A stretch of 64,000 nt of DNA, from assembly GCA_040797845.1 (NCBI GenBank), contig JBFNFA010000004.1:62001-126000 (forward strand), given 5' to 3'. The stretch's first letter is position 1. Each line of letters opens with the position of its first letter. The stretch is from Clostridium_AW sp040797845 (GTDB taxonomy: Bacteria; Bacillota; Clostridia; Clostridiales; Clostridiaceae). A program made the position numbers and the translations under genes. The notes below the pieces were generated by a model. It had not been told where the DNA came from, ran no database searches, and worked only from the letters and a program-made list of their open reading frames with translations. Positions 53,136 to 62,540 of the stretch are shown piece after piece.

Positions 53136-53798
53136 ATGGAAAAAAAACAGTTTGTTGTTATAGGATTAGGTAGATTTGGAACTTCTGTAGCTAAGACTTT
53201 ATATTCCCTTGGGAATGATGTATTAGCTATTGATTCAGATGAAGATATAGTTCAAAGTGTATCAGATGATGTTACTCATTCAGTACAATTAGATGCTACA
53301 GATGAGCATACTTTAAGATCTTTAGGTATAAGCAACTTTGACGTAGCTGTAGTAACTATTGGTTCAGATATACAGGCAAGCGTAATGGCTACATTAATAG
53401 TTAAAGAGATAGGTGTAAAATATATAATAGCTAAAGCTAACAGTGAGCTACATGCAAAAGTATTATATAAAATAGGGGCAGATAGAGTGGTTCTACCAGA
53501 GAGAGATATGGGGGTTAGAGTTGCACATAATTTAGTTTCAGCAAATATACTTGATTATATTGAGTTATCTCCAGAATATAGCATAGCAGAAATAGTAAGC
53601 TCTACAGATTGGCATGGAAAAACTTTAAATGATTTAAGCATGAGGGCTAACTACGGAATAAATGTTGTAGCTATTAAAAGCGGTAACGATATAAATGTAT
53701 CTCCTTCAGCAGATGATATAATCAATTCAGGAGATATAATTGTGGCTATTGGTGAAACGGAAAAATTAAATAAATTAGAGAATATAATCTCTAAATAA
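53136..53798 (+). CDS. ktrA: Ktr/Trk potassium channel regulatory subunit
   Basis: 220 residues. It has an RCK N domain with the nucleotide-binding GLGRFGTSVAKTLYSLGNDVLAIDSDEDI and a TrkA-C-type C domain (about 135-220), which in relatives binds c-di-AMP. It starts 11 nt after ktrB with GGGGAG, so the two are one operon. Confidence 0.95.
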   Translation: MEKKQFVVIGLGRFGTSVAKTLYSLGNDVLAIDSDEDIVQSVSDDVTHSVQLDATDEHTLRSLGISNFDVAVVTIGSDIQASVMATLIVKEIGVKYIIAKANSELHAKVLYKIGADRVVLPERDMGVRVAHNLVSANILDYIELSPEYSIAEIVSSTDWHGKTLNDLSMRANYGINVVAIKSGNDINVSPSADDIINSGDIIVAIGETEKLNKLENIISK

Positions 53799-53812
53799 AG
53801 GGTGAAATTATA

Positions 53813-54598
53813 TTGGAAATAATATCTAGTAAAGATAATGTTATTATAAAAGAGATAAAAAAGCTAAAAGAGAGAAAGTATAGGAACGAAGAAAAGAAAT
53901 TTTTAGTTGAGGGATTTAGATTTGTTGAAGAGGCATTAGATTCAAATTTTATCGTTTCTCATATTTTTATAAATGAGAGATCAAAGGATAAATTTTACCA
54001 ATTAGGGATTAATAATAAAATAAAAGAGAACACTAAAGTATATACGCTTACAGAATCAATATTCAGAAGAGTAAGCAATACTGAAAGTCCCCAAGGAATA
54101 ATAGCGTTAGTACAAAATAAAGAGATAGCTATAGAAGATAAGGAAGGCTTCTATGTATTAGTTGATAAAGTTCAAGATCCAGGCAACTTAGGAACCATAA
54201 TAAGAACCGCACATGCTGCTGGTGCCTTAGGAGTAATAACAATGGAAGGAACCGTAGATGTCTACAATGACAAGACACTAAGGTCTACCATGGGATCAGT
54301 ATTCTATATTCCAATTTTAGAGAATAAAGATTTAACTTTTATAAAAAATCTTAAGGAAAAGGAATATAAATTTTTAGTAAGTTCTTTAGAATCGAAAAAT
54401 AATATATATGACTTAAATTTGAAAAATGAAAAAGTGGTAATTTGTATAGGAAATGAAGGCAAAGGAATAAGTGAAGAAGTATTCAATTTAGGAGATAAAA
54501 ATTTTAAAATTCCTATGCCTGGAGGAGCAGAGTCACTTAATGCAGCGGTGGCGGCAGCAGTGATTATGTTTGAAATAGTTAGGCAAAATGTAAATTAG
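53813..54598 (+). CDS. TrmH/SpoU-family RNA 2'-O-methyltransferase
   Basis: 261 residues with an N-terminal RNA-binding substrate domain (VEGFRFVEEALDSN) and a SPOUT domain. The three motifs are visible: DKVQDPGNLGTIIRTAHAAGA, VICIGNEGKGIS and IPMPGGAESLNAAVAAAVI. It likely methylates 23S rRNA or tRNA. The start is TTG with GGGTGA upstream. Placement before pheS is common in Firmicutes (YsgA type). Confidence 0.93.
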   Translation: MEIISSKDNVIIKEIKKLKERKYRNEEKKFLVEGFRFVEEALDSNFIVSHIFINERSKDKFYQLGINNKIKENTKVYTLTESIFRRVSNTESPQGIIALVQNKEIAIEDKEGFYVLVDKVQDPGNLGTIIRTAHAAGALGVITMEGTVDVYNDKTLRSTMGSVFYIPILENKDLTFIKNLKEKEYKFLVSSLESKNNIYDLNLKNEKVVICIGNEGKGISEEVFNLGDKNFKIPMPGGAESLNAAVAAAVIMFEIVRQNVN

Positions 54599-54600
54599 CA

Positions 54601-54891
54601 TTGACAATTCAATTATAAATATGTAGAATTTTAAATTAAAGACATAAAATATAATAATTAAACGGTGAAGAAGAGAGTAAATATAAGGATTACTTCAGGG
54701 AGAAAAGGCCCTAGACTGAAAGCCTTTTTATTAGTTGTTATATTGAAGTTCCCTTCTGAGTTCTAATTGTGAATGATTGTAGTAGCAATTAGCGGTTAAT
54801 AACCGATAAACTATAAAAGATGAGCAGAGTGTGCTAATCAGGGTGGTACCGCGGATATAAGTTCGTCCCTATCAGGGATGGACTTTTTTTT
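54601..54891 (+). promoter_or_regulatory. Promoter and T-box leader of pheS-pheT
   Basis: TTGACA (54601-54606), a 17-bp spacer and TAGAAT. The leader contains the T-box AGGGTGGTACCGCGGA (54840-54855) and a terminator GTCCCTatcAGGGATGGAC with eight T. It should respond to uncharged tRNA-Phe. It fills the gap 54599-54926. Confidence 0.93.
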
Positions 54892-54926
54892 ATTTTATAA
54901 ACTATTATTGAAAGGAGCATTATGCA

Positions 54927-55946
54927 ATGAGAGAAAAATTAGAAAGTATTAAAGAAAGTGCTATAAATGAGCTAAAGACTATAGAAAATAAAGTTGAGTT
55001 AGATAGCATTAGAGTTAAATACCTTGGAAAAAAAGGTGAATTAACTCAAATATTAAGGGGTATGGGTGCATTAAGTTCGGAAGAAAGACCTATAGTAGGT
55101 AAACTAGCTAATGAAGTGAGAGAAGTTATAGAAAATTTAATAGAAGAAGCTTCAAGTGAGATGAAAAATAAAGAGAAAAACTCAAGATTGAAAAATGAGA
55201 CTATAGATATATCTTTACCAGGAAAGAGAAAAGCTTTAGGTAAGAGACATCCTTTAGATTTAACTCTACAAAGCATGATTGATATATTTATATCCATGGG
55301 ATTCACCATAGAGGAAGGACCAGAAGTAGAATTAGATTACTATAATTTTGAGGCATTAAACATACCTGAAAACCATCCAGCGAAAGGGGAGCAGGATACT
55401 TTTTATATAAATGACAAAATGGTTTTAAGAACTCAAACCTCTCCAATACAGATAAGAACTATGGAGAAACAAAAACCACCTATAATGATGATAGCACCTG
55501 GAAAGGTTTACCGTTCAGATGCTGTAGATGCTACTCATTCACCTATATTTTATCAAATGGAAGGGCTAGTAGTAGACAAGGGAATAACATTTGCAGATTT
55601 AAAAGGTACATTGGAAATGTTTGCTAAAAAAATGTTTGGAGATAAGGTTAAGACTAAATTTAGACCTCATCATTTCCCGTTTACAGAACCTTCAGCAGAA
55701 ATGGATGCTACATGTTTCGTATGTAATGGAGAAGGATGTAGGGTATGTAAAGGAAGCGGATGGATTGAATTGTTAGGTTGTGGTATGGTACACCCACAGG
55801 TTCTAAGAAATTGCGGAATAGATCCAGAAGTATATAGTGGGTTCGCTTTTGGTTTTGGCGTTGATAGAATGGTTATGTTAAAGTATGGAATAGATGATAT
55901 TAGATTGCTTTATGAAAGCGATATGAGATTTTTAAATCAATTTTAA
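54927..55946 (+). CDS. pheS: Phenylalanyl-tRNA synthetase alpha subunit
   Basis: 339 residues. An N-terminal coiled coil precedes the class II core: motif 1 region HPLDLTLQSMIDIF, motif 2 MMIAPGKVYRSDAVDATHSPIFYQMEG and motif 3 GFAFGFGVDRMVML. It forms an alpha2-beta2 enzyme with PheT. AAAGGAG precedes the ATG. Confidence 0.98.
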   Translation: MREKLESIKESAINELKTIENKVELDSIRVKYLGKKGELTQILRGMGALSSEERPIVGKLANEVREVIENLIEEASSEMKNKEKNSRLKNETIDISLPGKRKALGKRHPLDLTLQSMIDIFISMGFTIEEGPEVELDYYNFEALNIPENHPAKGEQDTFYINDKMVLRTQTSPIQIRTMEKQKPPIMMIAPGKVYRSDAVDATHSPIFYQMEGLVVDKGITFADLKGTLEMFAKKMFGDKVKTKFRPHHFPFTEPSAEMDATCFVCNGEGCRVCKGSGWIELLGCGMVHPQVLRNCGIDPEVYSGFAFGFGVDRMVMLKYGIDDIRLLYESDMRFLNQF

Positions 55947-55969
55947 TATTATGAATGGAGGCAAGTAAA

Positions 55970-58348
55970 ATGAAAGTTCCAGTTAAATGGTTAAAAGATT
56001 ATGTAGATATAAATATTTCAGTAATAGAACTAGGGGATAGACTTACCCTTTCAGGTTCAAAAGTAGAAGAAATTGTTACTTCAGAGGATGAAATTAAAAA
56101 TGTAGTTACAGGGAAAATAATGTCCATTGTACCTCATCCGGATGCTGAGAAATTAGTTGTGTGTCAAGTTAATATTGGAGAGGAAGAACTGACACAAATA
56201 GTTACTGGAGCAAAAAATATGAAAGAAGGAGACATAGTTCCAGTTGCTGTACATGGCTCAAATTTACCAGGTGGAGTAAAAATTAAGAGAGGTAAATTAA
56301 GAGGTATTGTATCTAATGGAATGATGTGTTCAGAAGATGAGTTAGGAATTGGAGGAGAAGAATCTGCAGAAGGATTGCTAATACTACCACAGGAAACTCC
56401 AATAGGAAAAGACATAAAGGAAGTATTAGGATTAGATAATGCAGTAATTGAGTTTGAAATCACATCCAATAGACCAGATTGTTTAAGTGTAGTAGGAATG
56501 GCTAGAGAGACAGGAGCTACTTTAGGAATGGAATATAAACAACCAGAGACTAATTATGTGAGCAAATGTAAGGAAAACATAAATGATATTTTAAAAGTAG
56601 AAATAAGAGATGATTTATGTAGAAGATATATGTCTAGAGGAGTAAAAAATGTTAGAATAGCCCCATCACCAGCTTGGATGCAGGAAAGATTAATGGAAGC
56701 AGGAGTTAGGCCTATTAACAATGTAGTAGATATAACTAATTTTGTAATGCTAGAATTAGGTCAGCCAATGCATGCTTTTGATGCTAGAGAAATTACATCT
56801 AATAGCATAATTATTGAAAGAGCTAAAGATGGAGGAAAATTTACTACTTTAGATGAAGTAGAAAGAGAGATAGATTCCAATGTATTATGCATAAAAGATG
56901 GAGATAGAGCAGTGGCCCTTGCTGGTATAATGGGAGGATTAAATTCAGAAGTAAAGGAAGATACTACTGAAATAATTTTTGAATGTGCAAATTTTGAGGG
57001 AACTAATATTAGAGTATCTTCAAAGAAATTAGGGTTGAGAACAGAAGCTTCATCAAGATTTGAAAAAGACTTAGATCCAAACTTAGTTCAAATTGCTATA
57101 GATAGAGCATGTAATTTAGTTAATGAATTAGGTGTTGGGGAAGTAATGGAAGGAACTATAGATGTGTATCCAAATCCATTAAAGACAAGTATTATTGAAG
57201 TAGACTCTAAATGGATAAATAAATTTTTAGGAACAGAAATATCAAAAGAAAGTATGAAAGAATACTTAGATAGATTAGAATTAAAAACTGAAATAGAAGA
57301 AGAGAAATTAATCATTAAAGTACCTACTTTTAGAAGTGATATAAACATTAAAGAAGATGTAGCTGAAGAAATTGCAAGAATTTATGGATATAACAATATA
57401 CCTACTACTTTACTTAAGTCCACTAGTGAAAGAGGAGGAAAAACTAAGAAACAGCATTTACAAGATAGCATAGTTGAAGTGCTGATAGGAAGCGGTCTAA
57501 ATCAATCTATAAGCTATTCTTTTGTAAGTCCAAAAGTATTTGATAAGGTACTGATTCCGAAAGAAAGCCCTATTAGAAATGTAGTTAAAATAAGAAACCC
57601 TTTGGGAGAAGACTATAGTATAATGAGAAGCACTTCCATTCCATCTATAATGGAAGCTTTGGCTAGAAATTATTCAAGAAGTAATGAAAGAGCAAGATTA
57701 TTTGAAATTGGTAAGGTGTATATACCAAAGGAAAATGAATATGAACTTCCAGAAGAAATTAATATAGTGACTTTAGGAATATACGGCGAGGTAGATTATT
57801 TAGATTTAAAAGGTGTAGTAGAAAATATAGTAGATAGTCTAGATATAAAGGATATAAACTATAAAAGAGAAAGTGAAAATCCTTCTTTCCACCCAGGAAA
57901 AACAGCGAAAGTATTCATTGGACAAAAATTACTTGGAACTTTAGGAGAAATTCATCCAGATATTACAGATAATTATGAAATAGAAGAAAGATGTTATGTA
58001 GCTGAGCTAAACTTAGATTTATTATATCAATATGCAAATGTAAATAAGACATACAAACCTCTTCCAAAATATCCTGCAGTAACTAGAGATATCGCATTAA
58101 TAGTTGACGATGAAGTTATGGTACAGGATATTGAAGAGATTATAGCTAAGCAAGGTGGAAAAATGGTGGAAAGTATTAAGTTATTTGACATATATAAGGG
58201 TAAGCAAATAGAAGAAGGCAAGAAAAGTGTTGCTTACTCCATTGTATATAGACTTGAAAATAAAACTTTAACAGATGGAGAAGTAAATAAGGTACATGAT
58301 AAAATAGTAAGAACTCTAGAAAATAGATTAGGAGCAGCTCTAAGATAA
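55970..58348 (+). CDS. pheT: Phenylalanyl-tRNA synthetase beta subunit
   Basis: About 792 residues from ATG 55970 with GGAGG upstream; ATG 55955 overlaps the ribosome site. Domains in order are the tRNA-binding OB fold (VTGKIMSIVPHPDAEKLVVCQVNIG), B3/B4 editing (NNVVDITNFVMLELGQPMHAFDA), B5, the synthetase core and the C-terminal anticodon-binding domain. Cotranscribed with pheS. Confidence 0.98.
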   Translation: MKVPVKWLKDYVDINISVIELGDRLTLSGSKVEEIVTSEDEIKNVVTGKIMSIVPHPDAEKLVVCQVNIGEEELTQIVTGAKNMKEGDIVPVAVHGSNLPGGVKIKRGKLRGIVSNGMMCSEDELGIGGEESAEGLLILPQETPIGKDIKEVLGLDNAVIEFEITSNRPDCLSVVGMARETGATLGMEYKQPETNYVSKCKENINDILKVEIRDDLCRRYMSRGVKNVRIAPSPAWMQERLMEAGVRPINNVVDITNFVMLELGQPMHAFDAREITSNSIIIERAKDGGKFTTLDEVEREIDSNVLCIKDGDRAVALAGIMGGLNSEVKEDTTEIIFECANFEGTNIRVSSKKLGLRTEASSRFEKDLDPNLVQIAIDRACNLVNELGVGEVMEGTIDVYPNPLKTSIIEVDSKWINKFLGTEISKESMKEYLDRLELKTEIEEEKLIIKVPTFRSDINIKEDVAEEIARIYGYNNIPTTLLKSTSERGGKTKKQHLQDSIVEVLIGSGLNQSISYSFVSPKVFDKVLIPKESPIRNVVKIRNPLGEDYSIMRSTSIPSIMEALARNYSRSNERARLFEIGKVYIPKENEYELPEEINIVTLGIYGEVDYLDLKGVVENIVDSLDIKDINYKRESENPSFHPGKTAKVFIGQKLLGTLGEIHPDITDNYEIEERCYVAELNLDLLYQYANVNKTYKPLPKYPAVTRDIALIVDDEVMVQDIEEIIAKQGGKMVESIKLFDIYKGKQIEEGKKSVAYSIVYRLENKTLTDGEVNKVHDKIVRTLENRLGAALR

Positions 58349-58415
58349 ATTCTATTTTAACTGGTAACAAATTGTGTTAAAATATATATAAGAATTTATC
58401 TGAGAGGGTGTTTTC

Positions 58416-59003
58416 ATGAACATAGTAGCTGTTAGGATAAATGGAGTTGAATACAACTTAAAGGGAAATGAGAAAGAAGAATATTTACATAGGGTAGCAG
58501 CTTATGTAGATAAAAAACTTAAAAACATAGTTGATAATAACAGTAAACTAAGTACAGCCTCAGCTGCCATATTAACTGCCGTTAATGCTGTTGATGACAT
58601 GCTTAAAAAAGAAGAAGAAAATCAACAGCTTATAAATAAGTTAAACTACATGGAAAAACATGAAAAAAATTATGTAAGCGAAATTGAGGATTTGAAGAGC
58701 AAAGTAGACGAGTTAGAAAAATATGTTGAGGAATTGAAAGGAAAAAGTCAGTTAGAAGAATACGAAGAAGTATTAAAAAGTAAAGAGGCAATCCTCAACG
58801 ATACAGAAAAAGAAAAAAATGAACTCAAAGATACTTGTAAAAAATATTTACAAGAAAATAATAAGTTGAAATTAGAATGTAAAGAATATAAGTTTAAAAT
58901 GCAATCCTCAAAATATAAAATACTAGATTTACAGCATAAGCTTATTGAAACAGAGGTTAAATTGGCAAAAGAGAAGAAAATGAATAATCCAATGATAAAA
59001 TAA
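58416..59003 (+). CDS. zapA: Cell division protein ZapA with long coiled coil
   Basis: 195 residues, longer than typical ZapA (about 85-110). The N-terminal ZapA head IVAVRINGVEYNLKGNEKEEYLHRVAAYVDKKLKNIV is followed by a continuous coiled coil to the C-terminus. It should bundle FtsZ filaments. The zapA - U32 peptidase - mutS2 neighbourhood is common in clostridia. GAGAGGGTG precedes the ATG. Confidence 0.9.
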   Translation: MNIVAVRINGVEYNLKGNEKEEYLHRVAAYVDKKLKNIVDNNSKLSTASAAILTAVNAVDDMLKKEEENQQLINKLNYMEKHEKNYVSEIEDLKSKVDELEKYVEELKGKSQLEEYEEVLKSKEAILNDTEKEKNELKDTCKKYLQENNKLKLECKEYKFKMQSSKYKILDLQHKLIETEVKLAKEKKMNNPMIK

Positions 59004-59034
59004 GGTACATTAATTTGTACCTTATTTTATTTTA
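58999..59034 (+). terminator. Terminator after zapA
   Basis: AATAAGGTACA / TGTACCTTATT, then TTATTTTA. Confidence 0.8.
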
Positions 59035-59101
59035 AATGTGATAATAACATTTATATCTGCATAATAATAATTTAAACACAGAGAAATTTAGGGGGATATA
59101 T

Positions 59102-60091
59102 ATGAGGATTCTATATTGCATAAGAAATGATTATCTGAGAAATTTTGCAGGAGATTCTATGCAAGCTTTAAAGTCAGCAGAACATTTGAGAAAAATTGGA
59201 GCCCATGTAGATATAAATAATGGTCATATAGAAGATTATTCTTCTTATGATTTAATTCATTTATTTAATTTAACGAGAACTGGGGAAACTTATAAGTATT
59301 ATAAGTTAGGTAAATACTATAAGAAAAACATTGTATTATCACCAATGTACTGGGATTTAACAAAGTATTATAGCTATATTAAAGATATAGATAGTATAAA
59401 AATGTGGGAGAAATGTAGCCATTATAAGCTTGAAATATTAAAAGGTTGTAAAATAATATATCCTAATAGCAAAACAGAGGGGAACATAATTAAAGAGGAA
59501 TTCGGTAAGAATATTAAATACGAAGCAATATACGATGGAGTTGAAGTGGAGGATGATCAAGTTCCACTATATAATTTTAAAGATAGATATAATTTAGATA
59601 ATTATGTTCTTTGTGTTGGAAGGATATGTAAAATGAAGAATCAGTTAACTTTATCCAAGGTTTGTAATGATTTAAACATACCATTAGTGCTTATAGGTAC
59701 TATTGATGATAAAGATTATTTTAATGAATGTACAAAATATAAGAATACTATTTATTTAGGATTTATGGATAGCTACAATATCTATAATGCATATAGATTT
59801 GCAAAGCTCCACATATCACCATCTTTTATGGAAATACCAGGGATTTCTTCTTTGGAAGCTGCTGCTAGCGGGTGTAATATATTAACGACTAAAGAAGGAA
59901 GTGCTTATGAATATTTTGGAGAAGGGGCCATTTACTGTGATCCATTTCAAGAGGAATCAATAACTGAAGGAATAATTGAAGGAATCAATAAAAGAAAAAA
60001 CGACGATTTTAAAAACTACATTTTAGAAAATTATAATTGGAGTAAATGTATACAAAAATTATATGAAAGTTATTTGGCTATCCTACAGTAA
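59102..60091 (+). CDS. Group 1 (GT-B) glycosyltransferase
   Basis: 329 residues. The C-terminal half has the nucleotide-sugar fold: NYVLCVGRICKMKNQLTLSKVC, YLGFMDSYNIYNAYRFAKLHISPSFMEIPGISSLEAAASGCNILTTKEGSAYEYFGEGAIYCDP, with the EX7E-type pair at MEIPGISSLE. It is a single domain with no membrane segment. Acceptor and sugar are unknown. It interrupts the usual zapA-U32 order. A small hairpin GGCTATCCT / AGGATAGCC overlaps its end. Confidence 0.85.
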   Translation: MRILYCIRNDYLRNFAGDSMQALKSAEHLRKIGAHVDINNGHIEDYSSYDLIHLFNLTRTGETYKYYKLGKYYKKNIVLSPMYWDLTKYYSYIKDIDSIKMWEKCSHYKLEILKGCKIIYPNSKTEGNIIKEEFGKNIKYEAIYDGVEVEDDQVPLYNFKDRYNLDNYVLCVGRICKMKNQLTLSKVCNDLNIPLVLIGTIDDKDYFNECTKYKNTIYLGFMDSYNIYNAYRFAKLHISPSFMEIPGISSLEAAASGCNILTTKEGSAYEYFGEGAIYCDPFQEESITEGIIEGINKRKNDDFKNYILENYNWSKCIQKLYESYLAILQ

Positions 60092-60170
60092 AGGATAGCC
60101 TTAAATTATTGTTAGAAACTATGGGTAATATATTGTATAATAAACCTAGATTAAATTAGGAGAGATGAAT

Positions 60171-62540
60171 ATGAAAAAAGTAGAGTTATTAGCTCCAGCA
60201 GGTAGCATGGAAAGCTTGTATTCAGCAGTTAATAGTGGAGCAGATGCAGTATATTTAGGAGGAAGTAAATTTTCTGCAAGAGCATATGCCTCTAACTTTG
60301 ATGAGGAGAATATGACTAAGGCAGTGGATTATTGTCATATATATGGAGTAAAAGTATATGTTACGGTAAATACCCTATTGAAAGAAGAGGAGCTAAGGGA
60401 AGCTTTAGAATACTCTAAATTTCTATATAAAATAGGTGTAGATGCTTTATTAATACAGGATATAGGTCTAGCTAAAGCTATAAGAAATGAAATGCCAGAT
60501 TTTGAACTACATGCTTCAACTCAAATGACCATACATAATCTAGAGGGAGCAAAATTCCTTAAAGAAATAGGTTTTAAAAGAATAGTTTTATCTAGGGAAT
60601 TATCCTTAGAGGAAATCAAATATATATCAGAAAACATAGGGATAGAAACAGAGATATTTATGCATGGAGCTTTATGTATATGTTATTCTGGTCAATGTCT
60701 TATGAGTAGTATGATAGGAGGCAGAAGCGGAAATAGAGGGAGATGCGCTCAACCTTGTAGATTGCCGTATTCATTAATAGAGGGAGATGAAGATAGAGAA
60801 AAAAAGAGTTATATATTAAGCCCTAAGGATATTTGTACATTGAGCGATATTAAAGATATAATTTTAAGTGGTGCTACGTCTTTGAAAATTGAAGGTAGGA
60901 TGAAAAGGCCGGAGTATGTAGCAGGAGTTATAGATATTTATAGAAGGGCTATAGATAATATACAAATAAAAGAAAAAAAATTAGATAAAAAAGAAATATT
61001 AGATTATGAGGCGGAAAATAAAAAACTTCTTCAATTATTTAATAGAGAAGGTTTTTCAAAAGCTTATTTATATGGGAATGTAGGAAAAGATATGATGGCA
61101 TATAGCTTTCCTAAAAATACTGGTGTATTGCTAGGAAAGATAGATAAGGAGTTAAAAATTACTCTAAAGGAAGATATAGATTTAAAAGATGGAGTGAGAA
61201 ATGGAGAAAGCGGTTTCGCCATATCCAAAATAATAAAAGATAATAAAGAAGTAGAAAAGGCTTATAGGGGAGAAAAAGTTAAAATATACCCAGTAAGTTA
61301 TAAGGCAGGGGACACAGTATTTAAAACTTCCGATGTAAAACTATTGAAACACTATGAAGGATTTTACAGCAATAAATATAGTAAAAAAATAAGTATACCT
61401 TTAAAAGTAGATTTTAAAATAAATTCTCCTATAGTTATTTCCACGGAAATAAAGGGGAAAACTATAACAGTTAAAGGAGAAAAAATTCAAGAGGCAATAA
61501 AAAAGCCACTAGATAAAAATAAAATAATTGACAGCTTAAGAAAAACTGGAGATACTCCGTTTAATTTTGAAGAAATTACATTCAATAATTTTGAAGAGGG
61601 ATTTTTGCCAGCATCTTCAATTAATGGGGTGAGAAGAGCTTTACTAGAAAAGGTAGAGAACTTTATCGTTGGTTCATATAAAAGAGAGAGGGATTTAAGT
61701 AAAACAATTAATAAAGATTATCCTATAAAGGAACGAAAGACCTTACCAGACACATTAGTATATATAACCACTAAAGACCAACTAAAAGCAATGTTAGAAT
61801 TTAATATAAAAGATATATGCATTAATCCTTTTATGAGAAATAATGAAATAGATATTAATTCTATAGATGGAGAAAAAATAAATTTATATTTAAAAATACC
61901 TAATATTATTAAAGGCGAATTTCAGGTTATAAGTGAATTCATAGAAAAAAGTCTAAATAAAATTAAGGGTATTACTACAGCAAATTTAGGTATCATAAAT
62001 AAATTTAAAGATAGAACATGTATTATTGGAGACTATAAACTAAATGTATTTAATAGTGAAAGTTTAAATTTCTATGACAATTTTATAGATGGAAGTTGTG
62101 TAAGTGTAGAATTAAATAAAAAAGAGTTAGAGAATAGTTTTAAAGAAAATAAAAATGCGCAAATGCTTATTTATGGTAAAATTGAGCTTATGGTAAGTGA
62201 ATATTGCGCCATCGGAAGTGTTTTTGGGGGTAAAGATAAGAATAGCAACTGCGATACATATTGCAAGAAGAAAAAATTTACGCTAGTAGATAGAATGGGA
62301 GAAAAATTCTTGCTTGGCACTGATAGATTTTGTAGAAGCTATGTGTATAACTCAGTAGCTTTAAACTTACTCCCTAATATAAAGGAACTGAATAAAATGA
62401 ATTTTAAAAACTTTAGGTTAGATTTCACAGATGAAAGCTATGAAGAAGTAGTACATATAATGAAATCTATGTTAGCTAAAACCTGGGATAGAGATTTTAA
62501 AAATTATACTAGGGGACATTATAAAAGAGGTGTAGAATAA
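60171..62540 (+). CDS. U32-family peptidase / RNA hydroxylation-type protein
   Basis: 789 residues from ATG 60171, with AGGAGAG 6 nt upstream. It carries the U32 signature EIFMHGALCICYSGQCLMSS, the following RGRCAQPCRLPY and a C-terminal cysteine group (CDTYCKKKK, DRFCRSYVY) expected for an iron-sulfur cluster. The long form has a middle collagenase-like DUF3656 region. Relatives include collagenase-like proteases and the rRNA hydroxylase RlhA, so the activity is open. Its stop overlaps the mutS2 start (TAATG). Confidence 0.88.
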   Translation: MKKVELLAPAGSMESLYSAVNSGADAVYLGGSKFSARAYASNFDEENMTKAVDYCHIYGVKVYVTVNTLLKEEELREALEYSKFLYKIGVDALLIQDIGLAKAIRNEMPDFELHASTQMTIHNLEGAKFLKEIGFKRIVLSRELSLEEIKYISENIGIETEIFMHGALCICYSGQCLMSSMIGGRSGNRGRCAQPCRLPYSLIEGDEDREKKSYILSPKDICTLSDIKDIILSGATSLKIEGRMKRPEYVAGVIDIYRRAIDNIQIKEKKLDKKEILDYEAENKKLLQLFNREGFSKAYLYGNVGKDMMAYSFPKNTGVLLGKIDKELKITLKEDIDLKDGVRNGESGFAISKIIKDNKEVEKAYRGEKVKIYPVSYKAGDTVFKTSDVKLLKHYEGFYSNKYSKKISIPLKVDFKINSPIVISTEIKGKTITVKGEKIQEAIKKPLDKNKIIDSLRKTGDTPFNFEEITFNNFEEGFLPASSINGVRRALLEKVENFIVGSYKRERDLSKTINKDYPIKERKTLPDTLVYITTKDQLKAMLEFNIKDICINPFMRNNEIDINSIDGEKINLYLKIPNIIKGEFQVISEFIEKSLNKIKGITTANLGIINKFKDRTCIIGDYKLNVFNSESLNFYDNFIDGSCVSVELNKKELENSFKENKNAQMLIYGKIELMVSEYCAIGSVFGGKDKNSNCDTYCKKKKFTLVDRMGEKFLLGTDRFCRSYVYNSVALNLLPNIKELNKMNFKNFRLDFTDESYEEVVHIMKSMLAKTWDRDFKNYTRGHYKRGVE